In this document: positions 35,187-44,412 of the stretch, piece after piece | Numbering within the stretch: position 1 is the stretch's first letter | Layout: each line of letters begins with the position of its first letter | Assembly: GCF_002432345.1 (NCBI RefSeq) | Contig: NZ_DJDT01000372.1 | Location: 1-64,000 of the forward strand | Reading direction: 5' to 3' | Length of the DNA stretch: 64,000 nt | Source: Pedobacter sp. UBA5917 | Lineage (GTDB): Bacteria; Bacteroidota; Bacteroidia; Sphingobacteriales; Sphingobacteriaceae | Program-made: the position numbers and the translations under genes | Notes under the pieces: generated by a model | Told to the model about the DNA's origin: nothing | Database searches by the model: none | The model's input: only the letters and a program-made list of their open reading frames with translations

Positions 35187-35432
35187 ATGAATTTAACAGA
35201 ACAAGTAGAACAGGCATTGGAAACCATCAGGCCATATTTAAAGGCCGACGGAGGTGATGTTTCTGTTGAAGAAATTACAGCTGAAGGAACGGTAAAACTT
35301 AAACTTCTGGGTAATTGCGGTTCTTGTCCGATGAGTTTCATGACGATGAAATCAGGTATTGAACAGGCAATTATGAAAGCTGTTCCACAGATCACTTCGG
35401 TAGTTGCCGTAAATATGGCAGAGCAAGAGTAA
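35187..35432 (+). CDS. NifU-like scaffold protein (CxxC domain)
   Basis: An 81-residue protein consisting of one NifU C-terminal-type domain, which assembles and hands over Fe-S clusters. The motif GNCGSCPMSFMTMK (near 48-60) holds the two cluster-binding cysteines, and RPYLKADGGDVSVEEI is the family N-terminal signature. Start 35187 is chosen because the earlier in-frame start overlaps mrp and adds a non-homologous leader. It follows mrp in the same direction and is probably an operon partner. Confidence 0.93.
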   Translation: MNLTEQVEQALETIRPYLKADGGDVSVEEITAEGTVKLKLLGNCGSCPMSFMTMKSGIEQAIMKAVPQITSVVAVNMAEQE

Positions 35433-35472
35433 GCTTTAACACTATTTAACTAGAAAGTTTTATTTTAAAAAT

Positions 35473-35480
35473 TACTTTTG
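35473..35480 (+). promoter_or_regulatory. -7 promoter box before the 35486 gene
   Basis: TACTTTTG matches TAnnTTTG and ends five bases before the ATG, leaving no room for a ribosome-binding site. Confidence 0.45.
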
Positions 35481-35485
35481 TCTTA

Positions 35486-36121
35486 ATGAGATATTGTATT
35501 GCCCTGATTTGTCTAATTTTTTCCGTAACCGCTTTTGCGCAACAAAAGCCGGCGCAGGATAAACTGATCCAGTTTTCAGGGATTATTACCGATATCGATA
35601 GTTCAAATGTAATACCTTACGTAACCATCACCAATCTTTCGGCGAAGAGTAAAAGGGTTGGTGCCGATTACAGGGGATACTTTACCTTTATTGTTAACCC
35701 TGGCGATACGATTTTATTTACCGCCATTGGTTACAAAAAGTTTTCTACCGTAATACCGCAGAGTACGCCGGATAGCAAATACACCATTATGGTTAAATTG
35801 AAAGCAAATGTGATCGATTTACCTTCGGTGCGTGTTTTCCCTTGGGCTACAACAGAAGAATTTACCCGCGAGTTTTTATCGATGAAACTGGCGGATGATG
35901 ATATGGCCATCGCCAAAAAGAACCTTTCGCGTTCTTCAATCGATGGGTTGATCCAAACGTTGCCACGTGATGGACAGGAGATCGGCAGTCAGAATTACCG
36001 CTATAATTTCGACAGGATGATCAATAAGAACATGGTTCAAACCAATCCTTTGCTTAATCCTTTTGCCTGGGGTAAGCTGATGCAGCAGATATTTGACGGG
36101 GATAAGAGCCGGAGTAATTAG
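35486..36121 (+). CDS. Exported carboxypeptidase-like regulatory domain protein
   Basis: A 211-residue protein with a signal peptide (MRYCIALICLIFSVTAFAQ). Residues 30-105 form a CarboxypepD_reg-like beta-sandwich (ITDIDSSNVIPYVTITNLS then GYFTFIVNPGDTILFTAIGY), the type found at the N-terminus of SusC-like transporters but here on its own. The C-terminal half is helical and polar (WATTEEFTREFLSMKLADDD, then ILSPNPFAWGKLM-like end). It is probably periplasmic. Similar in design to the gene at 60464. Partner unknown. Confidence 0.8.
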   Translation: MRYCIALICLIFSVTAFAQQKPAQDKLIQFSGIITDIDSSNVIPYVTITNLSAKSKRVGADYRGYFTFIVNPGDTILFTAIGYKKFSTVIPQSTPDSKYTIMVKLKANVIDLPSVRVFPWATTEEFTREFLSMKLADDDMAIAKKNLSRSSIDGLIQTLPRDGQEIGSQNYRYNFDRMINKNMVQTNPLLNPFAWGKLMQQIFDGDKSRSN

Positions 36122-36172
36122 TCTGTAGTCATAAGTCCAGAGTCCTTAGTCTTGGGTGCTAACCGCTTTCAG

Positions 36173-36215
36173 TCGTCATCCTGATCCGATAGCTATCGGA
36201 TTTATTTCAGGATCC
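36173..36215. repeat. GTCATCCTGA repeat with nested perfect palindrome
   Basis: ATCCTGA and TCAGGAT enclose the perfect 16-base palindrome TCCGATAGCTATCGGA (36185-36200). Related to 20639. Confidence 0.75.
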
Positions 36216-36229
36216 TTATCATATGATAA

Positions 36230-36769
36230 ATGAACTTTTTTCCTTCTCAGTCATTCGTATTACATTCTGATATTTCGGCTAAAGAAGCTTATGATAATCT
36301 ATCAAAAGCTATAGCTATAAATCAAAAATTTTTCTCGGTATTTTCCCCTAAAAGTTCCGAAGCTGAACAGTTTAAAGGTTATATCTATCGATCTAAATTC
36401 ACTATCCAGAGGAATTTATCTTACAGGAACTCTTTTCAGGCAGAGATTTCGGGCGAAATATTTGCAGAAGGTAATGGTTGTAAAATAGATATTGAATTAA
36501 GTTTAATGCCTTTTGTGAAAGTTTTTTTAACCGTTTGGTGCTCCATTGCCGCATTTGCTTTTTTAGGGATTCTTTTTGGGGCAATAACAGCACTGAATCC
36601 GAATTTTGCATTGGCTGCATTAGTTCCATTGGGCATGCTTGGGTTTTGCTACTTAATAACTTCTTTGGGCTTCAAATCTGATTGCGAAGAGTGCAGGAAA
36701 GCGCTAAATGCTGTTTTTAAGGTTGAAGCTCAACCTGTCTTTAAAGGGAAAGACTGGAGGGGGAGATAA
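36230..36769 (+). CDS. Membrane protein of unknown function
   Basis: A 179-residue protein. The N-terminal 90 residues form a soluble alpha/beta domain (SFVLHSDISAKEAYDNLSKA, then FQAEISGEIFAEGNGCKIDI). Two transmembrane helices follow at about 100-122 and 127-148, then a short tail with CEECRKALNAVF. I do not recognise a family. The Cys-x-x-Cys in the tail (SDCEECRK) could bind metal, but this is only a possibility. It starts 14 bases after the palindromic repeat at 36173. Confidence 0.68.
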   Translation: MNFFPSQSFVLHSDISAKEAYDNLSKAIAINQKFFSVFSPKSSEAEQFKGYIYRSKFTIQRNLSYRNSFQAEISGEIFAEGNGCKIDIELSLMPFVKVFLTVWCSIAAFAFLGILFGAITALNPNFALAALVPLGMLGFCYLITSLGFKSDCEECRKALNAVFKVEAQPVFKGKDWRGR

Positions 36770-36863
36770 ATAGTATTGTCGTTATGATTGTGGTTCGTGG
36801 AGACACGAACCAAAGTGCAGGCATTACATTGATCTATCAGGATAGATTTATTTTCGTTGGGCA

Positions 36864-37355
36864 TTAAGCGTTTCCATTAACGATTAATTGGTAATAAGTT
36901 TTTTTATCTAAATCAATCATGAGGTTAAAAAAGCACTTACCACCATCTGATACTGATATTTCCTGTGTTTTCCAGTCAAGCCTTCCGGTTCTACAAAAAC
37001 AATTTACCCATACTTTTCTATTTCCCTGGGCATCAATTGAAGCGATATATTGACGTTTATAATCTGATATATTAATAAAGAAAAATTTTGAATCCGTTTT
37101 AAAACGATTTTTCATTTCGCGGTTATGTTGCGCGATACATTTTGATAATTGTTGTTCGATTATTAAAAAATCGCTCTTGCTTAACTTGATGTTTTTCGGG
37201 AATTTGGTCTTTTTATTCGTGTTTTGATAGGTTAAAACAGCTATGCTGGAAGTGTCTTGCGGTAATGATTTCTTGTCAGGATTTTTATTTTCCGATTTTC
37301 TATAACATCCTGTCAGGATTAAAAAAGTTAGTATATAAGTAGCATATTTAAGCAT
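36864..37355 (-). CDS. Putative lipoprotein, DYKRQY family copy 1
   Basis: A 163-residue predicted lipoprotein (signal ending LILTGC, Cys near residue 17). Mature part: TSSIAVLTYQ, then INISDYKRQYIASIDAQG, NCFCRTGRLDWK, and DGGKCFFNLMIDL at the C-terminal end. The same blocks occur in the gene at 37528, so the two are tandem paralogues. Three cysteines are conserved (CxC and GGKC). No family is recognised and no catalytic pattern is evident. It is transcribed away from the peptide deformylase gene. Confidence 0.72.
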   Translation of the reverse strand: MLKYATYILTFLILTGCYRKSENKNPDKKSLPQDTSSIAVLTYQNTNKKTKFPKNIKLSKSDFLIIEQQLSKCIAQHNREMKNRFKTDSKFFFINISDYKRQYIASIDAQGNRKVWVNCFCRTGRLDWKTQEISVSDGGKCFFNLMIDLDKKTYYQLIVNGNA

Positions 37356-37527
37356 AAGATGGAAATAGAGTCTGTTGAGAGCCTTTGCGATTTAATGGAT
37401 AAATCTATGATTAATATGATGCTGATACAAATGACGACCGCTTAGGGTGATGGGATTGTATGAGAAAGTTGATTAGGGGTTGTATGTCTATAAAAAGGGT
37501 TGAAGAACTTTATTTATTTGGTTAAGT

Positions 37528-38034
37528 CTATCCGTTAACAGTACTTTCGAAATCCTTTGTTGTAAGATTAACATTTAATTTAAAGTAACATTTGCCGCCG
37601 TCTAAAACAACCACCGGCTCTTTTTTCCAGTTTGGACCAAAAGTTCGACACATACAATAAATTAATACCTCTTTTTCTCCCTTGCTATTGGTTGTAGGGG
37701 TATACTGCCGTTTGTAATCTTTAATATTTATAAGAAAGTTTCTTTTGTCGCCCTTAGGAGGAATAAAGCTTAGAATATGCTTATTATAATCCTCTGCAAA
37801 TTTTAATAAGATTTTATCTATTTCTTTTAGATCAGTTGAAGTTAACTGCGCTGGTCTTCTAAAAGCAGATTTTTTTTCGAAGGTGATTATGGCAATGTAC
37901 GAAGTATCGATTTCAGGGCCATTATCATAGCTGTAGTGGGGTTTTGAAGGATTTGTCTGTTGGCAGCTAATTAAGTTTGTTATCGTAAAGATAACGAAAC
38001 AACCTTTGCTTAATAACTGCCAACAACCTTTCAT
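37528..38034 (-). CDS. Putative lipoprotein, DYKRQY family copy 2
   Basis: A 168-residue predicted lipoprotein (signal ending TNLISC). It shares with copy 1 the blocks TSYIAIITFE, INIKDYKRQYTPTTNSKG, YCMCRTFGPNWK, DGGKCYFKLNVNL, and both end in VNG. Sequence between the blocks has diverged. It begins three bases after the def stop codon, so it can be expressed with def. Function unknown. Confidence 0.74.
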   Translation of the reverse strand: MKGCWQLLSKGCFVIFTITNLISCQQTNPSKPHYSYDNGPEIDTSYIAIITFEKKSAFRRPAQLTSTDLKEIDKILLKFAEDYNKHILSFIPPKGDKRNFLINIKDYKRQYTPTTNSKGEKEVLIYCMCRTFGPNWKKEPVVVLDGGKCYFKLNVNLTTKDFESTVNG

Positions 38035-38037
38035 GGA

Positions 38038-38598
38038 TTACCTTTTCTTGCTCTTGTTCGGAAACTTCATTTTATAATCTGTTTTGATATTTCCTTTCGA
38101 AATCGCATCTAGCTTGCTTTTTAGCATCGTTTTGCGGAGCACGCTTACTTTATCGGTAAATAATTTACCTTCGATATGGTCGTATTCGTGCTGGATTACC
38201 CGTGCAGGCATTCCGTCAACATCATCGGTATGTTCTATCCAGTTTTCGTCGAAATAGGTAATCTTGATGTTTGGCTTACGCATAATATTTTCGCGGATAT
38301 CAGGAATACTTAAACAGCCTTCGTTAAAGCTCCATGCTTCGCCGGTTTCTTCCAAAATTTCGGCGTTGATAAATACTTTTTTATAACCCGGTTTGCCGTC
38401 TTCGTCTTCACCTGTATCAACAATAAATAAACGGATCGGCAAACCGATCTGTGGCGCAGCAAGACCCACACCATTGGCGTAATACATGGTGTCGAACATA
38501 TCGCTGATCAATTGTTTTAATTCCGGATAATCTTTATCGATATCGGCTCCCACCTTTTTTAAAACAGGATCTCCGTAAGCTACTATTGGTAATTTCAT
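38038..38598 (-). CDS. def: Peptide deformylase
   Basis: A 186-residue metalloenzyme that removes the formyl group from nascent N-termini. All three motifs are intact: GVGLAAPQIG (43-52), EGCLS (93-97, metal ligand Cys95) and QHEYDH (136-141, ligands His137 and His141, catalytic Glu138). The start is standard (MKLPIVAYGDPVLKK). A palindromic repeat lies upstream. A small lipoprotein gene follows directly. Confidence 0.98.
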   Translation of the reverse strand: MKLPIVAYGDPVLKKVGADIDKDYPELKQLISDMFDTMYYANGVGLAAPQIGLPIRLFIVDTGEDEDGKPGYKKVFINAEILEETGEAWSFNEGCLSIPDIRENIMRKPNIKITYFDENWIEHTDDVDGMPARVIQHEYDHIEGKLFTDKVSVLRKTMLKSKLDAISKGNIKTDYKMKFPNKSKKR

Positions 38599-38651
38599 TG
38601 TATTGTATTTTTTCCAGATCTGGATCTGAACTCATTAATTATTATAAAATG

Positions 38652-38710
38652 CTGTCAGTCTGAGCCTGTCGAAGACCCATTGTTATGTCCATCGACAGGC
38701 TCAGGAAGAC
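38652..38710. repeat. Inverted repeat TGAGCCTGTCGA upstream of def
   Basis: Perfect 12-base arms TGAGCCTGTCGA / TCGACAGGCTCA are separated by 19 bases. It is another of the CAGGCTCAGGA/CCTGTCGA-type intergenic palindromes. Confidence 0.78.
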
Positions 38711-38741
38711 AAATTGAAAGATTGACTTACAAAAATAACAA

Positions 38742-39974
38742 TTATTCCTCTATTGGGCAGAAAGTAAAGATATTCAGTTGATCAATGTCTAAAACTTCCC
38801 GCACTACATCGGCCATTTGTGCTGTTGTAACAGCGTTAATTTTCTCAAAAACTGTTTCCAACGAATCTATTTTATCATGGTCTATCAGGCTTTTTGCCAT
38901 CGAAATGATTAAACCGATCCTATTTTCCTCCCCTAGTGCAATCTGCCCGATAAATTTGTTTTTTGCCTTTTGCAGCTGCAGTTCGTTTAACGGTTTTTCT
39001 TTAAGTTTTTTGATTTCCTTAAAGATCAGAGAAAGTGCCTTGGTCTGTTTTTCCTTATCTGTTCCAAAATAAATGGAAAAAATACCCGTATCGCTTAAGG
39101 GCGAAAAGTTGGATTCGATGGTATAGGCAATGCCATATTTCTCCCTGATCTGCAGGTTTAAAACCGAACTCATGCCATTGCCGCCAAAATAATTGTTCAA
39201 CAACATTAACGGCACTTTTTGCTGTTGATGGGTAGAATAAGCCTGTGTTCCCAAAATGCAGTGTGCCTGCATAATCGGTTTATATATGGTGGTATTACTT
39301 TGTGGAAGAATACCTGGTTTAATTCTTTCTTTGATCGGATTATTCGCTTCAACGCCGGCGAAGTGTTTGCTTCCTTTGTTTACAACGCTATTTAAGGTAT
39401 AATTTCCCAAAACAGCTACTACAATTTCGTTGGTACGGTAATTGGCCTTTATAAAATTGATCACATCCTCGCGGGTAAAATTCTGAACAGAATCTGTTGT
39501 ACCCAGAATATTGTTTCCCAGGGCATGACCAGCGAAAAGCATATCTTCAAAATCATCGTTGATGGCTTCTTCGGGCTGATCGAGGTAAGAAGAAATCTCA
39601 TCCAAAATCACGCTTTTTTCCTTATCCATTTCCTCCTCCGGGAAGGTAGAATGGAAAATAATATCGTTGAAAAGATCAAGTGTACGATCCAGATAAGGAT
39701 TTAAAAAAGAAGCATGTACACAGGTATATTCTTTAGTGGTATAGGCATTTAAATCGGCCCCAACACTTTCCAAACGGTTTAAAATCTGGTTGGTACTGCG
39801 TTTTTCGGTCCGCTTAAAAATTAAATGCTCAATAAAATGCGCTAAACCCGCTTTATTTTCAGGTTCATCGCGAGATCCGGTATTGATGATAATGCAGGCG
39901 TGGGATATGGCAGAGGCCGAAGGCACATGCAATAAGCGTATGCCATTTGGCAGGGTGTGAACATTGTATTCCAT
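38742..39974 (-). CDS. M16-family metallopeptidase
   Basis: A 410-residue insulinase-family peptidase. The inverted zinc motif HFIEH (46-50) lies in AGLAHFIEHLIFK, with the further Glu ligand expected near 125-130 (EEAINDDFEDML). The two-lobed M16 fold is complete: the N-terminal peptidase lobe to about 210, then the inactive lobe. It is of the short single-polypeptide M16B type, presumably cytosolic since no signal is present. Its start follows a -7 box by seven bases, and the gene lies 26 bases from the upstream membrane protein. Confidence 0.94.
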   Translation of the reverse strand: MEYNVHTLPNGIRLLHVPSASAISHACIIINTGSRDEPENKAGLAHFIEHLIFKRTEKRSTNQILNRLESVGADLNAYTTKEYTCVHASFLNPYLDRTLDLFNDIIFHSTFPEEEMDKEKSVILDEISSYLDQPEEAINDDFEDMLFAGHALGNNILGTTDSVQNFTREDVINFIKANYRTNEIVVAVLGNYTLNSVVNKGSKHFAGVEANNPIKERIKPGILPQSNTTIYKPIMQAHCILGTQAYSTHQQQKVPLMLLNNYFGGNGMSSVLNLQIREKYGIAYTIESNFSPLSDTGIFSIYFGTDKEKQTKALSLIFKEIKKLKEKPLNELQLQKAKNKFIGQIALGEENRIGLIISMAKSLIDHDKIDSLETVFEKINAVTTAQMADVVREVLDIDQLNIFTFCPIEE

Positions 39975-39981
39975 TGAGGGG

Positions 39982-39989
39982 CAAAGATA
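39982..39989 (-). promoter_or_regulatory. -7 promoter box before the M16 gene
   Basis: On the minus strand TATCTTTG ends seven bases before the ATG at 39974. It lies in the 26-base gap behind the membrane-protein gene. Confidence 0.45.
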
Positions 39990-40000
39990 AGGCTAATTGC

Positions 40001-40453
40001 TTACAAAGCCTCTGTATCGGGGTATTGCAATTGTAAAGTGGAAATCAATTTATCTTTTGTCGGACGTTTTAAGGCCAGGAAAACAAAGTTGGCCAGCGCA
40101 AAAATCAAAAAGAATGAATTGTGTGAAAGGAAAGAGCCAATAATATTAAAAAGTGCACCGGCCTCTAAAAAAGCTGAACTGATGATAAATGCACTTTGAT
40201 ACATATTGATTTTTGTATCGGCAGTGGTAGTTTTATCGATTTTTGCTATTAAATTTCTGAAAAAGAAAATACTTCCGGTAAGAGTGATGAGGCCAAAAAT
40301 CGGAAATAAAGGATTGTAAGGAGAAGTAGTTTGCGGGTTGGCATCAAACACCATGGTTTCGCGGTTAAGGAAAATGGTGATCAGTGCAAAAAGGAATACA
40401 CCCGCGCATAAAGCAAGGTGGATCATTTGGAGTGTTTTTAATTTAGTGTTCAT
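40001..40453 (-). CDS. Four-helix membrane protein of unknown function
   Basis: A 150-residue protein with four predicted transmembrane helices (about 8-28, 48-66, 84-108 and 112-130). A short charged loop (RNLIAKIDKTTTADTKINMY) sits between helices 2 and 3 and the C-terminus is polar. I do not recognise a named family. It is close to the M16 gene on the same strand and may be co-expressed. Confidence 0.72.
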   Translation of the reverse strand: MNTKLKTLQMIHLALCAGVFLFALITIFLNRETMVFDANPQTTSPYNPLFPIFGLITLTGSIFFFRNLIAKIDKTTTADTKINMYQSAFIISSAFLEAGALFNIIGSFLSHNSFFLIFALANFVFLALKRPTKDKLISTLQLQYPDTEAL

Positions 40454-40480
40454 GATATAGTTTAAGGTTTTTTAATAAAA

Positions 40481-40567
40481 ACCCGTCATCTCGACCGTAG
40501 CATGGCGGAGAGATCTATCTCGAGACAGATCTCTCCATTACGCTGCGCTTCAGTCGAGATGACGGGT
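40481..40567. repeat. Palindromic intergenic repeat (CGTCATYTCGA family)
   Basis: An 87-base element with perfect 14-base ends (ACCCGTCATCTCGA / TCGAGATGACGGGT) and the internal AGAGATCT / AGATCTCT pair. It separates the 40.0-kb membrane protein gene from oligopeptidase B. Confidence 0.85.
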
Positions 40568-40576
40568 TTAATGTGT

Positions 40577-42727
40577 TTAATTCTCTATCCCCTCCAACGA
40601 GAATAAAAAGGCCCAGCGTAACGATACGTCCTTTAAGTAGTCGAAACGACCAGACGCACCACCATGGCCAAATTCCATATTGGTTTTAAGCAAAAGTACA
40701 TTTTTGTCGGTTTTAGTTGCCCTTAATTTGGCTACCCATTTGGCCGGCTCAAAATATTGCACCTGGCTATCGTGAAGTCCTGTTGTAACCAACATATTCG
40801 GATAAGCTTTTTTCTCTACGTTTTCGTAAGGCGAGTAACTTTTCATATAATCGTAGGCGGCTTTTTGTTTCGGATTTCCCCACTCATCAAATTCGTTGGT
40901 AGTTAACGGGATGCTTTCGTCCAGCATGGTATTGATAACATCCACGAAAGGAACATCAGCAATAACACCGTTCCATAAATCGGGGGCAATGTTAACTATT
41001 GCGCCCATTAATAAACCTCCGGCGCTGCCACCATGCGCATATAAATGACCTTTTGAAGTATATTTCTGATCAATTAAATATTCCCCTGCCGCAATAAAAT
41101 CGGTGAAGGTATTTTTCTTTTTCATCAGTTTTCCGTCCTCATACCACTGGCGCCCCATTTCCTGTCCGCCACGGATATTGGCAATGGCAAATACAAAGCC
41201 CCTATCCAGTAAACTTAAACGTGGAGAAGAGAAGTAAACATCAGAATTTGAACCATAAGAACCGTAACCATAAAGTAACAGTGGTGATTCGCCGTTCTTT
41301 TCAAAACCTTTTTTGTACACCAGGGCGATTGGCACTTTAGTCCCATCTTTGGCGGTTGCAAAAACACGTTCGGTTACATAATCTTTTGGATTGTAACCGC
41401 CTACAACCTCCTGTTGCTTCATCAGTTTCTGGTCTTTTTTTACCAGATCGTAATCGTATGTAGAGTTAGGCGTAGTTAATGAGGTGTAGGCATAACGCAA
41501 CGTTGTACTATTGTATTCGGGATTGGAACCAACTCCGGCATCATAAACGGGTTCATCAAATTTAATGTAATAATCGCTGCCGTCTTTTTTCAATACGCGA
41601 AGTTCTGTTAAGCCATTTTTACGTTCTGATAAAACGGTATAATCTTTAAATTCTTCTACACTTTCCAATAAAACATCGGTACGGTGCGGAACCACCTCTT
41701 TCCAGTTTTCTTTTTCGGTTTTATCCAATGGGCACTGCATCAGGCGGAAATTTTTTGCGTTCCAGTTGGTGAGGATCAGGAATCGGCCATCAACAGGCAT
41801 TACATCGTATAATACATCTTTGGTGCGGGCCGCAAAAACTTTAAACGGACTTTCGGGATGATCGGCATCGATTATTTTATATTCTGAAGTAAGTGTCCCC
41901 TGCGAAGCGATAAAAATATACCGGCCGTTTTTAGATTTACCCACGCCGATATAATTGGTATTGTCTTTTTCATCGTAAACCACAGCATCACTTTTGGCAT
42001 CGGCACCAAGTATATGTTTCTTTATTTTTTCGCTTAATAACGTAACCGGATTTTTTGAGGTATAAAAGAAAGTTTTATTATCGTTGGCCCAGGCCACTGC
42101 ACCCTGGGTATTGGTTATGGCATCTTTTAAAATCTCGCCTGTTTCTAAGTTTTTAATCTGAATGGTATACTGACGGCGCGAAACGATATCTACACCATAG
42201 GCGAGCAATTTATTATCAGGACTGATACTGAAACCAGTTGCGCTATAGTAGGCATGGCCTTTTGCAAGTTGATCTACATCCAATAAAATTTCTTCGGGAG
42301 CCGATAAACTTCCTTTTTTGCGGCAGTATTTAAAATATTGCTGTCCGTCTTCGGTACGCGAGTAGTAATAATAACCGTTTTTAAAAACCGGAACAGACTC
42401 GTCTTTTTCTTTGATCCGGCCTTTCATTTCCTTAAATAGGTCGGCCTGAAACTTATCGGTACTTTTCATCATCGTATCCAGATAAGCATTTTCGGCTTTC
42501 AGGTAATTCACAACCTTGGTACTATCAGGACCTCTTTTAAAATAATCGATCATCCAATAGTAATTATCTACCACGGTATCGCCATGTATAACCCGTTGAT
42601 GCGGAATGATTTCTGCTACGGGTGCCTTTGCATCAGGCCACTTTATTGCTTTCATTTCTTTTTTTTGAGGGTGGTTACAGGCCGTAATTGCACTAAGCAA
42701 AATAAGGCCGGGTAAGATACGTTTCAT
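40577..42727 (-). CDS. Oligopeptidase B-like serine peptidase (S9A), predicted lipoprotein
   Basis: A 716-residue prolyl-oligopeptidase-family enzyme: an N-terminal beta-propeller (about 70-430) and a C-terminal alpha/beta-hydrolase. The catalytic Ser near 567 is in YAHGGSAGGLLMGAI, Asp in TGLHDSQVQYFEP and His in EFGHGGASGRFDYL, complete. It cleaves short peptides, probably after basic residues, as for the PtrB group. The N-terminus (LLSAITACNHP) is a lipoprotein signal, so it is likely anchored in the periplasm, whereas E. coli PtrB is cytosolic. It ends 9 bases after the repeat at 40481. Confidence 0.94.
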   Translation of the reverse strand: MKRILPGLILLSAITACNHPQKKEMKAIKWPDAKAPVAEIIPHQRVIHGDTVVDNYYWMIDYFKRGPDSTKVVNYLKAENAYLDTMMKSTDKFQADLFKEMKGRIKEKDESVPVFKNGYYYYSRTEDGQQYFKYCRKKGSLSAPEEILLDVDQLAKGHAYYSATGFSISPDNKLLAYGVDIVSRRQYTIQIKNLETGEILKDAITNTQGAVAWANDNKTFFYTSKNPVTLLSEKIKKHILGADAKSDAVVYDEKDNTNYIGVGKSKNGRYIFIASQGTLTSEYKIIDADHPESPFKVFAARTKDVLYDVMPVDGRFLILTNWNAKNFRLMQCPLDKTEKENWKEVVPHRTDVLLESVEEFKDYTVLSERKNGLTELRVLKKDGSDYYIKFDEPVYDAGVGSNPEYNSTTLRYAYTSLTTPNSTYDYDLVKKDQKLMKQQEVVGGYNPKDYVTERVFATAKDGTKVPIALVYKKGFEKNGESPLLLYGYGSYGSNSDVYFSSPRLSLLDRGFVFAIANIRGGQEMGRQWYEDGKLMKKKNTFTDFIAAGEYLIDQKYTSKGHLYAHGGSAGGLLMGAIVNIAPDLWNGVIADVPFVDVINTMLDESIPLTTNEFDEWGNPKQKAAYDYMKSYSPYENVEKKAYPNMLVTTGLHDSQVQYFEPAKWVAKLRATKTDKNVLLLKTNMEFGHGGASGRFDYLKDVSLRWAFLFSLEGIEN

Positions 42728-43278
42728 AGCGGTTTGAATTTAGGTTCAATTGCAATTTAATTAATTTAGTTCAATAGTTCATTGGTCATTTGTTCATTGG
42801 TGCTTAGTCAGATTGTTTCATTGTTGGATGGTTTGATTGCTGAATGGCTAAATTGTTAACTGGTTAATTGTTTACCCTTCGACTACGCTCAGGGGGGTAA
42901 CTTTAGGGTAAGATTGTTTGAATGGTTTGATGGCTCATGGTTGATGACAGTGTTGTCTGATATAAAAGCCTTAATTTTCTTAACTTCTTAATGGTCAATA
43001 TTTGGTTAATTGTAAGCTTGATTGTTTAATTGTTAAATAGCTAAATTGTTAACTGTAGATCGCCCACTGAAAACTGGTTAATTGTCTTGCTCGCTCAAAA
43101 CCTCCGACCTCGGTCATCTGTCTTCGGACCTATTAAAGTGAGTTAATCAACGCCCAACGCTTAGCGCCATACGCCAACCGTTGCCATTTTCATAAAAATC
43201 CATTATGCCCATAGATATTCCTCCGATTTAGAAAAATTGATGTTAAATTGCCACATCCAAACAGGTTGAAAGATTATA
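42728..43278. repeat. 551-base gap of AT-rich short repeats
   Basis: Multiple variants of GGTTAATTGTTAAATTG and TTCATTGGTCATTTGTTCATTGG, the block ACCCTTCGACTACGCTCAGG at 42874-42899, and TCTTAACTTCTTAATGGTCA at 42978, which recurs at 46320. No credible ORF was seen. It separates ptrB-like (minus) from proB (plus). Confidence 0.7.
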
Positions 43279-44358
43279 ATGAAATTAGGGTATAAAAAAA
43301 TAGTTGTTAAAGTTGGTTCGAATGTAATTACGCAAGCGAATGGTTTGCCTGATGAAGCAAGGATTAAACACCTTGTAAATCAACTCGCCGACATTAAGAA
43401 ACAAGGGCTTGAGGTAATTTTGGTTTCTTCGGGTGCGGTGGCATCGGGAAGAAGTTTGATCAAAGTATCCGAAAAACAGGATGCGGTAACTACCCGACAG
43501 CTTTTGGCGGCAATTGGTCAGGTAAAACTGATTAATACCTATTCCAATTTTTTTGCAGAACATAAAATACAGTGCGCCCAGGTTTTGGTTACCAAAGAAG
43601 ATTTCCGCGATAGGGCTCATTATTTAAACATGAAAAACTGCCTGCAGATTTTACTTCAGAATGAGGTTATCCCGGTGGTGAACGAAAATGATGTGGTTTC
43701 GGTAACCGAGCTGATGTTTACGGATAACGATGAACTGGCCGGATTAATTGCTTCGATGTTGAATGCTGATGCACTGGTTATTTTATCGAATGTGAATGGT
43801 ATTTACAATGGTGACCCTAAAATTGAAGGCTCGGAAGTGATCGAAGAAATTAATGGTTCGGTTGCTAGCCTTGCATCGTTTATCCAAACGGGTAAATCGC
43901 AATTTGGCCGCGGTGGCATGATTACCAAATCAACCATGGCACAAAAGGTGGCTAAACTGGGTATTTCTGTGCATATCGCCAACGGAACAAAAGATGATGT
44001 GCTGATTTCTTTGTTAAATAATGAATTGGTACATACCCGTTTTGTCCCTGAAAAAAGTAAATCAGGCAAGAAAAAATGGATCGCCCATTCAGAAACAGCT
44101 GCAACCGGAGTGGTGAAGCTGAATGATGGCGCTAAAACGGTATTAACCTCGGGTAAAGCAACCAGTTTGTTGCCTGTAGGGATTATCGAAATCCAGACTG
44201 ACTTTTTAAAAGGCGATATTATTAAAATTATTGACGAAAAAAATAACCTTATCGGGCTGGGAATAGCAGAATACGGATCGGATAAAGCCAGGGAACGTAT
44301 TGGCCAGAAAAAACAGAAAGCTTTGGTACACTATGATTATTTTTACTCGGCTATATAA
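43279..44358 (+). CDS. proB: Glutamate 5-kinase
   Basis: A 359-residue enzyme that phosphorylates glutamate in the first step of proline synthesis. The amino-acid-kinase domain (about 1-255) has KKIVVKVGSNVIT, ILVSSGAVASGR, NENDVVSVTEL and GRGGMITKS; a C-terminal PUA domain (about 270-350) is present (ATGVVKLNDGAKTVLTSGKA). Length matches full-length ProB. Normally proA follows at once; here an unrelated gene of 162 codons lies between. Confidence 0.97.
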   Translation: MKLGYKKIVVKVGSNVITQANGLPDEARIKHLVNQLADIKKQGLEVILVSSGAVASGRSLIKVSEKQDAVTTRQLLAAIGQVKLINTYSNFFAEHKIQCAQVLVTKEDFRDRAHYLNMKNCLQILLQNEVIPVVNENDVVSVTELMFTDNDELAGLIASMLNADALVILSNVNGIYNGDPKIEGSEVIEEINGSVASLASFIQTGKSQFGRGGMITKSTMAQKVAKLGISVHIANGTKDDVLISLLNNELVHTRFVPEKSKSGKKKWIAHSETAATGVVKLNDGAKTVLTSGKATSLLPVGIIEIQTDFLKGDIIKIIDEKNNLIGLGIAEYGSDKARERIGQKKQKALVHYDYFYSAI

Positions 44359-44412
44359 GCTGAAAGATTAAAGCAGAAAGACTAAAGGGGAAGCTAAATC
44401 AAAATGTAAAAC

